Part shown: piece after piece, positions 45,234-53,457 of the stretch
Layout of the letters: each line of letters opens with the position of its first letter
How positions within the stretch are numbered: the first letter of the stretch is position 1
Source: Caballeronia choica
Lineage (GTDB): Bacteria > Pseudomonadota > Gammaproteobacteria > Burkholderiales > Burkholderiaceae
Length of the DNA: 64,000 nt
Direction of reading: 5' to 3'
Assembly: GCF_001544535.1 (NCBI RefSeq)
Contig: NZ_FCON02000025.1
Coordinates: 1 to 64,000, forward strand
Notes under the pieces: generated by a model
What the model was told of the DNA's origin: nothing
Databases searched by the model: none
What the model saw: the letters and a program-made list of their open reading frames with translations, nothing else
Made by a program: the position numbers and the translations under genes

Positions 45234-47147
45234 TTACGCGACGCGCTTCGTCAGCTTGCCCGGCACGCTTTCGACCTCGGCGAGAAATCGTTCGCGGATC
45301 GACCGGGCGATGCCCGAGCCATCCAGCCCGACGCTGGCGAGCAGCTTGACCGGGTCGCCGTGATCGATGAACGCATCGGGCAGGCCAAGTTGCAGCACCG
45401 GCTTGATCACGGAATTCGCCAGCAGCGATTCGACGCACGCCGAACCCGCGCCGCCCATGATCGCGCCTTCCTCGACGGTCACGAGCACATCGTGCGTCGC
45501 GGCGAGTTCGCGCAGCAAGTCGGCGTCGAGCGGCTTCACGAAGCGCATGTTGGCGACGGTGGCGTCGAGTTCCTCGGCGGCCACGAGCGACGGCGCGACC
45601 ATCGTGCCGAACGCGAGAATCGCGATGCGCTTGCCCGAACCGAGTTTCTGCGACGACTCGCGGCGGATCTCGCCACGGCCGAGCGGAATGGCGGTCATCT
45701 GCTTGACCGTGGCGACACCCGTGCCGGCGCCGCGCGGGTAGCGCACGGCCGCCGGTCCCGGTTGCTGGAGCGCGGTGTAGAGCATCTGGCGGCATTCGTT
45801 CTCGTCGGATGCGGCCATCACCGTCATGTTCGGAATGCAGCGCAGAAACGCGAGATCGTAGTTGCCCGCGTGCGTCGCGCCATCGGCGCCGACAAGTCCG
45901 GCGCGGTCGATGGCGAACACGACCGGCAGGTTCTGCAAGGCGACGTCGTGGATCAACTGATCGTAGGCGCGTTGCAGGAACGTCGAATAGATCGCGACGA
46001 CCGGTTTCATGCCGTCGGCGGCGAGACCGCCCGCGAACGTTACCGCGTGCTGCTCGGCGATGCCGACATCGAAATAGCGGTCCGGAAAGCGCTTCTCGAA
46101 CTCGACCATGCCCGAGCCTTCGCGCATCGCGGGCGTGATGCCGACGACGCGCGAATCCTGCGCGGCGGCGTCGCAAAGCCACTCGCCGAACACCTGCGTA
46201 TAGGTCTTCTTCGACGGCGCGGCCGACGGCTTGATGCCCTCTGCCGGATTGAACTTGCCCGGCCCGTGATACAGCACCGGATCGGCCTCGGCGAGCTTGT
46301 AGCCCTGCCCCTTCTTCGTGACGACGTGCAGGAATTGCGGGCCGCGCAGTTCCTTGATGTTCTGCAGCGTCGGAATCAGCGAATCGAGGTCGTGGCCGTC
46401 GATCGGGCCGATGTAGTTGAAGCCGAATTCCTCGAACAACGTGGCCGGCACGATCATGCCCTTCGCGTGCTCTTCGAGCTTGCGGGCGAGATCGAGCATC
46501 GGCGGCGCGACGCGCAGCACGCGCTCGACGCCCGCGCGGGCCGCCGCGTAGAAACGCCCCGACATCAGCCGCGCGAGATGGCGATTCAACGCGCCGACCG
46601 GCGGCGAAATCGACATGTCGTTGTCGTTCAGGATGACGAGCAAGGGCAGGTCGTCCTCGACGCCCGCGTTGTTCATCGCCTCGAAGGCCATGCCGGCGGT
46701 CATCGCGCCATCGCCGATCACGGCGATCGAGAAGCGGTTGTCACCCTGCAACTTGTTCGCGATCGCCATGCCGAGCGCGGCCGAGATCGACGTGCTGGAG
46801 TGCGCCGTGCCGAACGTGTCGAACTCGGATTCGCTGCGGCGGGGGAAGCCCGAAATGCCGCCGAGCTGGCGCAGCGTCGGCATCTGGTCGCGCCGGCCGG
46901 TCAGGATCTTGTGCGGATACGTCTGGTGACCGACGTCCCAGACAATGCGGTCGCTGGGCGTGTCGAATACATAGTGCAGCGCGATCGTCAGTTCGACCGT
47001 GCCGAGATTCGACGACAGGTGACCGCCCGTCTGCGACACGCTGTCGAGCACGAAGGCCCGCAGTTCGTCGGCAAGCGGCTGCAGTTGGCGGCGATCGAGG
47101 GCACGCAGGGCGGCCGGATCGTCGATGGTTTTCAGCAAGTCGTACAT
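45234..47147 (-). CDS. dxs: 1-deoxy-D-xylulose-5-phosphate synthase
   Basis: This 637-residue thiamine-diphosphate enzyme joins pyruvate and glyceraldehyde-3-phosphate, the first step of the MEP isoprenoid pathway. The TPP-binding part shows [16 protein letters not shown] and [17 protein letters not shown]. The transketolase-like middle domain has [19 protein letters not shown], followed by the C-terminal domain. It lies downstream of ispA and xseB on one strand, the usual operon. Confidence 0.97.
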   Translation of the reverse strand: MYDLLKTIDDPAALRALDRRQLQPLADELRAFVLDSVSQTGGHLSSNLGTVELTIALHYVFDTPSDRIVWDVGHQTYPHKILTGRRDQMPTLRQLGGISGFPRRSESEFDTFGTAHSSTSISAALGMAIANKLQGDNRFSIAVIGDGAMTAGMAFEAMNNAGVEDDLPLLVILNDNDMSISPPVGALNRHLARLMSGRFYAAARAGVERVLRVAPPMLDLARKLEEHAKGMIVPATLFEEFGFNYIGPIDGHDLDSLIPTLQNIKELRGPQFLHVVTKKGQGYKLAEADPVLYHGPGKFNPAEGIKPSAAPSKKTYTQVFGEWLCDAAAQDSRVVGITPAMREGSGMVEFEKRFPDRYFDVGIAEQHAVTFAGGLAADGMKPVVAIYSTFLQRAYDQLIHDVALQNLPVVFAIDRAGLVGADGATHAGNYDLAFLRCIPNMTVMAASDENECRQMLYTALQQPGPAAVRYPRGAGTGVATVKQMTAIPLGRGEIRRESSQKLGSGKRIAILAFGTMVAPSLVAAEELDATVANMRFVKPLDADLLRELAATHDVLVTVEEGAIMGGAGSACVESLLANSVIKPVLQLGLPDAFIDHGDPVKLLASVGLDGSGIARSIRERFLAEVESVPGKLTKRVA

Positions 47148-47239
47148 CGTCGTCCCATTTTAGGAAAACTGGCGCGGTTCCGTGGTCCGATCAAACGCCG
47201 TTTTTTCGGCGCCGTCGGTCAGATTCACGCATTCAACGT

Positions 47240-48127
47240 TCAGTGCACCCGGTTCACGACCAGGTCGGCAAGTTCGGCGAGGCGCTGCGCGCGCGCGCCG
47301 AACAGCTGGAGCGCGGCATGTGCGTCGCGACGCAATTGCGCGGCGAGTTCGCGCGAGGCGTCGAGTCCGATGATGGACACGTAGGTTGGCTTGTCGTGCT
47401 GCGCGTCCTTGCCCGCGGTTTTGCCGAGGGTTGCGGAGTCGGCGGTGACGTCGAGGATGTCGTCCACCACCTGGAATGCAAGGCCGACCGCGGCCGAATA
47501 ATCGTCGAGCGCCCTGAGTGCCGCTTCGTCAGGCGTGGCGCCAGCCAGCGCGCCCATGCGCACCGCTGCGCGCAGCAACGCGCCCGTTTTCTTCCGGTGC
47601 ATCGTTTCCAGCTCGGGCCGCGACAGCTTGCGTCCGACGCTTTCCAGGTCGATCGCCTGCCCGCCGGCCATGCCGATCGAGCCGCTCGCGAGCGCCAGTT
47701 CACGCACGAGCGCCGCCTGCTGCGCATCGTTCAGACCATTGCCGGCCGCGGTCAGCGCGACGAACGCCTGCGACTGCAGCGCATCGCCGACGAGAAGTGC
47801 CGTCGCTTCGTCATATTGCACGTGTACGGTGGGCTTTCCGCGACGCAACGCGTCGTCGTCCATTGCGGGCATGTCGTCATGCACGAGCGAATACACATGG
47901 ATCATCTCCAGCGCGGCACTGGCAGCTTCGACCGCCTCGGCGCTTGCGCCCGTCAGTCCGCCCGCGGCATGGCACAGAAGCGGGCGCACCCGCTTGCCAC
48001 CGCCGAGTACCGCATAACGCATCGCTTCATGCAGCTTCGCCGGCGCGATGTCGGTGCCCGGCAAGTAGTGTTCGAGTGCCGTCTCGACACGGTCGAGACT
48101 GGCACGCATCCATTGTTCGAATGTCAT
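47240..48127 (-). CDS. ispA: Farnesyl diphosphate synthase (polyprenyl synthetase)
   Basis: This 295-residue prenyltransferase elongates DMAPP/GPP with IPP. Both aspartate-rich motifs are present: DDMPAMDDD (first, about residues 88-96) and DDILD (second). GGGKRVRPLL near residue 45 binds the pyrophosphate. The ATG at 48127 overlaps the xseB stop in ATGA, so the two are translationally coupled. The frame is open upstream only as antisense/shadow. Confidence 0.96.
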   Translation of the reverse strand: MTFEQWMRASLDRVETALEHYLPGTDIAPAKLHEAMRYAVLGGGKRVRPLLCHAAGGLTGASAEAVEAASAALEMIHVYSLVHDDMPAMDDDALRRGKPTVHVQYDEATALLVGDALQSQAFVALTAAGNGLNDAQQAALVRELALASGSIGMAGGQAIDLESVGRKLSRPELETMHRKKTGALLRAAVRMGALAGATPDEAALRALDDYSAAVGLAFQVVDDILDVTADSATLGKTAGKDAQHDKPTYVSIIGLDASRELAAQLRRDAHAALQLFGARAQRLAELADLVVNRVH

Positions 48128-48444
48128 AGATCGTCCCCGTTGTCGGCCGCGGCGCCCGTACCCTGGGCCGCGCGCTGCGCGTCGGCGGGCAGCGCCTTGA
48201 GTGTTTCGCCGTCGAGCACGCGAACCTGCTGCTCGACCTTTTCGAGCTGCTGTTGGCAAAAGCCCACGAGCACCGCACCGCGCCGGTATGCCGCAAGCGA
48301 TTCCTCGAGACTCAGGGCCCCGCCTTCCATGCGCGCGACGAGTCCTTCGAGTTCTGTCAGCGCCGCTTCGTAATTCTCCGGAGGCGTCGTGCCATCGGCG
48401 TCCGGCGCACTGGCGGCAGCTTCCTCTGTTGCGGTTTTCGCCAT
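48124..48444 (-). CDS. xseB: Exodeoxyribonuclease VII small subunit
   Basis: This 106-residue protein matches XseB: NYEAALTELEGLVARMEGGA and LSLEESLAAYRRGAVLVGFC, both helices of the small subunit that binds XseA. The N-terminal 20 residues and the Ala/Gly-rich tail are extra and variable. It is the first gene of the xseB-ispA-dxs operon. Confidence 0.94.
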   Translation of the reverse strand: MAKTATEEAAASAPDADGTTPPENYEAALTELEGLVARMEGGALSLEESLAAYRRGAVLVGFCQQQLEKVEQQVRVLDGETLKALPADAQRAAQGTGAAADNGDDL

Positions 48445-48761
48445 GAATCTTTGGTGTGGAATCGAATTTTGGGAACAAGTCGCACATTCTACGGCAAAAG
48501 CCAATTTTCCGACCTCCGAACGGTCCAGACCCGCACGCACAGCGCCTTCGGCACACGTTGCATGCGCTTCGCGCGCCGCGCGGGCGGTGTCCGAAACCGC
48601 CGCTAAACGCCCTTAACCGCTTGGAACTCCCGGCCCAAATCTGACCCAAATCAACACCTGCGCGCCCCGAAAAGGGGGATTTGGGTATAATCGCCGGCTC
48701 CCTAAATCGAATTTTCGATGGTTGGGTTGTTCACTGCTTTCACGTCTTCACGGGAGTGGGA
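48445..48761. other. Divergent promoter region between xseB and the Rieske oxygenase gene
   Basis: This region of 317 bases has no credible gene. It contains a consensus -10 box for the plus-strand oxygenase (48686-48691). The part nearest xseB should hold the isoprenoid operon promoter, but no clear -35/-10 pair was identified. Confidence 0.55.
48686..48691 (+). promoter_or_regulatory. -10 box upstream of the Rieske oxygenase gene
   Basis: TATAAT in GGGTATAATCGCC lies about 70 bp before ATG 48762. It matches the sigma-70 consensus exactly; the -35 is weak. Confidence 0.55.
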
Positions 48762-49868
48762 ATGTCCAATCTGAGCAATGCATTGCAGTTGAAGGCTGTT
48801 CACAGCCAGCTGCCAGTCACGGCTTACTTTGACGAAGCGCTTCTTACGCGCGAGATCGGCACACTTTTCAAGCAAGGTCCTCGTTATATCGGGCACGAAC
48901 TCATGGTTCCCGATGCGGGGAGCTACTTCGCGCTTCCAGGTGAAGGCGAAGGGCGCCTGCTCGTGCGCAACCAGCAATCGCAGATCGAATTGCTGTCGAA
49001 TGTCTGCCGTCACCGGCAGGCCATCATGCTGAACGGGCGCGGCCGGGCGGACAACATCGTCTGTCCCCTCCACCGCTGGACCTACGATCTCAACGGGCAA
49101 CTGCTCGGCGCGCCGCATTTCGCCGACAACCCGTGCCTGAACCTCGGCGCCACGCCGCTGCAGAACTGGCAGGGCCTGCTCTTCGAGTCGCAGGGCCGCA
49201 ACGTCGCGGCTGATCTCGCGCGTCTGGGCACCGCGCAGCATTTCGACTTCTCCGGCTTCATGTTCGATCACGTCGAAGTGCACGAGTGCAACTACAACTG
49301 GAAGACCTTCATCGAGGTCTACCTGGAGGATTACCACGTCGCGCCGTTCCATCCGGGCCTCGGCAGCTTCGTCTCGTGCGACGACCTGACGTGGGAATTC
49401 GGCGACTGGTACAGCGTCCAGACGGTGGGCGTACACAAGAACCTGGAGAAGCCGGGCAGCCCGACGTACCGTAAATGGCACGACGAAGTGCTCAGGTTCC
49501 GCAACGGCGCGCCGCCCGAATTCGGCGCGATCTGGATGGTGTACTACCCGGGCCTCATGATCGAGTGGTATCCGCACGTGCTGGTGGTGTCGTGGCTGAT
49601 TCCGCGCGGCGCCCAGAAGACGACGAATATCGTCGAGTTCTATTACCCCGAGGAAATCGCGCTGTTCGAGCGCGAGTTCATCGAGGCGGAACGCGCCGCG
49701 TATATGGAAACCGCACGCGAAGACGATGAAATCGGCGAGCGGATGGATGCCGGGCGCCGCGCGCTGATGTCGCGCGGGGAATCGCAGGTCGGGCCGTATC
49801 AGAGTCCGATGGAATCGGGCATGCAGCATTTTCACGAATTCCTGCGGCATCAGCTCGGCGAAATCTGA
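48762..49868 (+). CDS. Rieske-type aromatic ring-hydroxylating oxygenase, alpha subunit
   Basis: This 368-residue protein has an N-terminal Rieske [2Fe-2S] domain with CRHRQ and CPLHRW (Cys-x-His and Cys-x2-His) and a C-terminal catalytic domain with the mononuclear-iron ligands in EDYHVAPFHPG. ATG 48762 has GGGAGTGGG just before it. No reductase, ferredoxin or beta subunit gene is adjacent, so it must borrow electron-transfer partners. The substrate is unknown. Homologues are widely single-gene in Burkholderiales, which suggests a housekeeping or demethylase-like role. Confidence 0.88.
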   Translation: MSNLSNALQLKAVHSQLPVTAYFDEALLTREIGTLFKQGPRYIGHELMVPDAGSYFALPGEGEGRLLVRNQQSQIELLSNVCRHRQAIMLNGRGRADNIVCPLHRWTYDLNGQLLGAPHFADNPCLNLGATPLQNWQGLLFESQGRNVAADLARLGTAQHFDFSGFMFDHVEVHECNYNWKTFIEVYLEDYHVAPFHPGLGSFVSCDDLTWEFGDWYSVQTVGVHKNLEKPGSPTYRKWHDEVLRFRNGAPPEFGAIWMVYYPGLMIEWYPHVLVVSWLIPRGAQKTTNIVEFYYPEEIALFEREFIEAERAAYMETAREDDEIGERMDAGRRALMSRGESQVGPYQSPMESGMQHFHEFLRHQLGEI

Positions 49869-49900
49869 GCGCGGCGGGTGCATCGCGGGTTGATCCAGAA

Positions 49901-49920
49901 AGACGGGCGTGAGCCCGTCT
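49901..49920 (+). terminator. Terminator after the Rieske oxygenase gene
   Basis: AGACGGGC and GCCCGTCT pair over a GTGA loop, and seven T follow. Confidence 0.88.
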
Positions 49921-50007
49921 TTTTTTGTTTAGACTTAGTGCATCCACTACTCGAAAGCGCTCTGCCCTTCTGCCATCGGCCAAGTCGGGCGAGCATCAGG
50001 AGCTGTC

Positions 50008-50877
50008 ATGCCGCACACCCACCACACCACGCTCATTTCCGCCGCCAATCTCGCCGAACGGCTCGCCGCCGCGCCCGGCAGCGTGCTCGTCTTCGATTGC
50101 CGCTTCGATCTCGCCGCGCCGGAGGCGGGTGAAGCCGCGTATGCGGCCGGTCACGTGCCAGGCGCCCTTTACCTGCATCTGGACCGCGATCTGTCGGGGG
50201 CTACGACCGGCACGAACGGACGGCATCCGCTGCCCGATCGCGCGGATCTGGTGGCCAAACTCGCGGGCGTCGGACTGAACGAAGGCCAGCAGGTCGTCGC
50301 CTACGATGCGCAGGGCGGCATGTACGCCGCGCGGCTGTGGTGGCTTTTGCGCTGGCTCGGACACGACTCCGTCGCGCTTCTCGATGGCGGCCTGCAAGCG
50401 TGGGAAGCCGCCGGAAAGCCACTGGAGACGGAGGCGCAGCCCAGGTCGCCGGGAAACTTCAAGGCGGGTGCGCCGCTCGCCGTGACCGTCGACGTTCAGG
50501 CGGTCGAGCGCAATCTGACCACGCGCGACCATGTGCTGATCGATGCGCGCGCCGCCGACCGCTATCGCGGGGAGAACGAAACGCTGGACCGCGTCGGCGG
50601 GCACATTCCGGGTGCGCTCAATCATCACTACAAGGAAAACCTGACCGCCGAGGGCCGCTTCAAGACCGCCCACGAATTGCGCGACGCGTTCAGCGCGCTC
50701 GTCGGCGCGACGGCTCCGGATCGGGTCGTGCTGCAATGCGGCTCGGGCGTGACCGCGTGCCACAACGCGCTCGCGATGGAGATCGCCGGCCTGCACGGCG
50801 CGGCGCTTTACGCAGGCTCGTGGAGCGAGTGGAGCGCGAACCCGTCGCGGCCGGTGGCGACGGGCGCGGCACCCTGA
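50008..50877 (+). CDS. sseA: Sulfurtransferase with two rhodanese domains
   Basis: This 289-residue protein has tandem rhodanese domains. The first, about residues 10-150, is inactive and has FDCRFDLAAPEAGEAAYAAG. The second carries the active-site loop LQCGSGVTACHNAL with the catalytic Cys at about residue 244. The loop CGSGVTA is typical of 3-mercaptopyruvate sulfurtransferases and differs from thiosulfate sulfurtransferases (CRxGxT/R). The symbol is therefore tentative. It probably works in cytosolic sulfur transfer or cyanide detoxification. Confidence 0.85.
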   Translation: MPHTHHTTLISAANLAERLAAAPGSVLVFDCRFDLAAPEAGEAAYAAGHVPGALYLHLDRDLSGATTGTNGRHPLPDRADLVAKLAGVGLNEGQQVVAYDAQGGMYAARLWWLLRWLGHDSVALLDGGLQAWEAAGKPLETEAQPRSPGNFKAGAPLAVTVDVQAVERNLTTRDHVLIDARAADRYRGENETLDRVGGHIPGALNHHYKENLTAEGRFKTAHELRDAFSALVGATAPDRVVLQCGSGVTACHNALAMEIAGLHGAALYAGSWSEWSANPSRPVATGAAP

Positions 50878-50883
50878 TGCCGG

Positions 50884-51759
50884 CTATTTGACGCCGTGCT
50901 CCTTGAACCACGCGATGGCGCGGCGCCAGCCGTCCTCGGCGTCCGCCTTGCGGTAGCTCGGACGATAGTCGGCGAAGAAAGCGTGCCCCGCGTCGTCGTA
51001 GACGACGAACTGCGAGCCGCGCGCACTCGGCGGCCCATTGGCGATCGCCTGCTTCATCGCCTCGATCGTATCCTGCGGGATGCTCTGATCCTGCCTTCCA
51101 TATAAGCCGAGCACCGGCACCTTCAACTCCGCCGCGTTGTCGATCGGATTGCTCGGCGAGTTGGCGGTCTTGTCGCCGGTGAGCCGTCCGTACCACGCCA
51201 CCGCCGCCTTCACGCGCGGATTGTGCTCCGCGTAGAGCCACGCAATCCGCCCGCCCCAGCAGAACCCGGTGATACCGAGCCGGTTCAGGTCGCCGCCATG
51301 CTGGCCGGCCCAGGCGACGGTCGCGTCGATGTCGGAGAGCGCCTGCGCGTCCTGCACCTTCGACACCACCTGGTCGATCAACTGCTGGATCGACTGATAC
51401 GAAGATGGATCGCCCTGGCGCGTGTAGAGATTCGGCGCAATCGCCAGATAGCCGAGCTTCGCGAAGCGCCGGCAGACATCGGCAATATGCTCGTGCACGC
51501 CGAACGCCTCATGGATCACGATGATCACCGGCAGCTTCGTCTTGCCCTTCGGCTGCGCGTGATAGGCCGGCACCAGCGTGCCATCGGACGCGCGGACGCC
51601 AATCGCGCCGGCTTCGAGTCCTTCGCTGTCGGTGTGGATGGTTTGCGCCGAGACCGGCAGCACGGCGGCCGCGAAGCCGGTGCCGAAGGTGGCCTTGATG
51701 AAGGTGCGTCGGTCGAACGGGACATGCGGGATGAGGCAGTCGACATCAGGCTTAAGCAT
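50884..51759 (-). CDS. Dienelactone-hydrolase family protein with possible Tat signal
   Basis: This 291-residue alpha/beta hydrolase has the Cys nucleophile in GFCWGGR (about residue 169), an acid in LYGRQDQSIP and the His of DDAGHAFF. This is the Cys-Asp-His triad of dienelactone hydrolases. Its N-terminus RRTFIKATFGTGFAAAVLPV looks like a twin-arginine signal, so it may be exported folded. No chlorocatechol genes are near, so its true substrate is not dienelactone with any certainty. Confidence 0.85.
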   Translation of the reverse strand: MLKPDVDCLIPHVPFDRRTFIKATFGTGFAAAVLPVSAQTIHTDSEGLEAGAIGVRASDGTLVPAYHAQPKGKTKLPVIIVIHEAFGVHEHIADVCRRFAKLGYLAIAPNLYTRQGDPSSYQSIQQLIDQVVSKVQDAQALSDIDATVAWAGQHGGDLNRLGITGFCWGGRIAWLYAEHNPRVKAAVAWYGRLTGDKTANSPSNPIDNAAELKVPVLGLYGRQDQSIPQDTIEAMKQAIANGPPSARGSQFVVYDDAGHAFFADYRPSYRKADAEDGWRRAIAWFKEHGVK

Positions 51760-51978
51760 ACGAAGCTCCTGCGGCGAGTGCCGCCAAGGGCCGCCGGCTG
51801 CGCGTGCGCGCCGGACGACGCTGTTTCAGAGACCGCGCGCCGGGCGTCACGAAACCGGGCGCTGCATCGGCGAAAACGCGGCGCGGCCTCGGACCGCGCC
51901 TTCGAACCCTGCGCCAGACGGCGCGCCGCCCATTCTAAACAGCTTTGCCGATAGCCGGCGCCCATGCCGATGCGGAGC

Positions 51979-53316
51979 TCAGTGGAGCTTGACCCGCGGC
52001 GCGGTGGAACGGCGCAGCCAGTGCGCGAAGGTGTCGAGCACCATGCGCGGATAGCCGTGCAGCGCCGCGATGTGCAGCCGGTACAGCGACATGTACATGA
52101 AGCGCGCGAACAGCCCCTCGATCAGCATGTTCCCGCCGATCAGCCCGCCCATCAGGCTGCCGACCGCGCTGTAATGCCCGAGCGAGACGAGCGAGCCGAA
52201 ATCGCGATAGGTGTACTCCTGCAGCGGTTTGCCTTCGAGCCGGCGCGCAAGCGACTTCATCAGGAAGCTCGCCTGCTGGTGCGCGGCCTGCGCGCGCGGC
52301 GGCACGTTGCGCTCGTTGCCGGGCCACGCGCAGGCGGCGCAATCGCCGAGCGCGAAGATGTTGTCGTCGATTTCGGTTTGCAGCGTACGCCGCACGACGA
52401 GCTGGCCGAGCCGATTGGTCGGCAGGCCGTCGAGGTTCGTCAGCACCGCCGGCGCCTTGATGCCTGCCGCCCACACCGTCAGGTCGGCGCGAATCGTCTT
52501 GCCGCTCGCCGTGCGGATCGACTCGCGCGAGACCTCGGCGACCGTTTCGTTCGTCATCAGCATGACGCCGAGCTTGGTGAGCAACTCGGCGGTGGCCGTC
52601 GACACGCGCTCCTGCAACGCGGGCAGGATGCGCGGCCCCGCTTCGATCAGCGCGATGCCGATGTCGTGCTTCGGGTCGAGCTTGTGCAGCCCGTACGCCG
52701 ACAACACTTGCGCGGTATTGCGCAATTCCGCCGACAGTTCGACGCCCGTCGCGCCCGCGCCGACGATCGCCACCTGGATGCGCGGCTGGTGAGGCGCGCC
52801 CTCGACGACCGGGTCCGGCGCGCGATGCTCCGCGCGCATGCAAGCCGCGATCAGCCGCTTGCGAAAGAGTTCAGCCTGCCCGACGGTGTCGAGCGCGATC
52901 GAATTCTCCTGCGCGCCCGCGACGCCGAAGAAGTGCGTCGTGCTGCCGATGGAGATGACCAGCGTGTCGTATTCGAACTCGCGTTGCGGGATCAGCTCGC
53001 CGGCTTCCTCGTCCCGCAGCGGCCCGATCGTGATGCGCTTGGCCGCGCGATCCAGCCCGATGAGTTCGCCCTGCGCGAACTCGAACCCGTGCCAGAGCGC
53101 CTGCGCTGCGTATTCGAGTTCTTGCGTGAACGGGTCCATGCTGCCCGCCGCGACTTCGTGCAGGAGCGGCTTCCAGATGTGAGTCGGGTTGCGGTCGATC
53201 AGCGTGACCTGGGCTTGCGGCGTCTTTTTCGAATCGGTCGAACCGTACCGGTCCCCGAGACGCGTGGCCAGTTCGAGCCCGCCGGCCCCTCCGCCGACGA
53301 TGATGAAGCGATGCAT
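51979..53316 (-). CDS. ndh: Type II NADH dehydrogenase (NDH-2)
   Basis: This 445-residue membrane-associated flavoenzyme passes electrons from NADH to quinone without pumping protons. It has the FAD motif IIVGGGAGGLELATRLG at the N-terminus, the NADH motif VAIVGAGATGVELSAELR near residue 175, and the second FAD motif FALGDCAACAW. The C-terminal hydrophobic/amphipathic part (GLFARFMYMSLYRLHIAALH) provides membrane attachment, as in other NDH-2. It precedes polA on the same strand but is transcribed separately. Confidence 0.9.
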   Translation of the reverse strand: MHRFIIVGGGAGGLELATRLGDRYGSTDSKKTPQAQVTLIDRNPTHIWKPLLHEVAAGSMDPFTQELEYAAQALWHGFEFAQGELIGLDRAAKRITIGPLRDEEAGELIPQREFEYDTLVISIGSTTHFFGVAGAQENSIALDTVGQAELFRKRLIAACMRAEHRAPDPVVEGAPHQPRIQVAIVGAGATGVELSAELRNTAQVLSAYGLHKLDPKHDIGIALIEAGPRILPALQERVSTATAELLTKLGVMLMTNETVAEVSRESIRTASGKTIRADLTVWAAGIKAPAVLTNLDGLPTNRLGQLVVRRTLQTEIDDNIFALGDCAACAWPGNERNVPPRAQAAHQQASFLMKSLARRLEGKPLQEYTYRDFGSLVSLGHYSAVGSLMGGLIGGNMLIEGLFARFMYMSLYRLHIAALHGYPRMVLDTFAHWLRRSTAPRVKLH

Positions 53317-53457
53317 TGAATTCTCCCGTTGTCGTTACTTGAACTCGTTGATTCTTCGGACATTGGCATTCCTGCTCGCCTCGACGAGGCATTGTGCGCG
53401 CCCTTGCGGTGCGCCCACAAGCCCGTGTTCCGCACGCGCGACATGCGGCAGCAAAAA

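Noticed and set aside
44937-47384. Plus-strand open frame of 815 codons
   Set aside because: It is antisense to folE2 and dxs, with shadow-type composition and no ribosome site.
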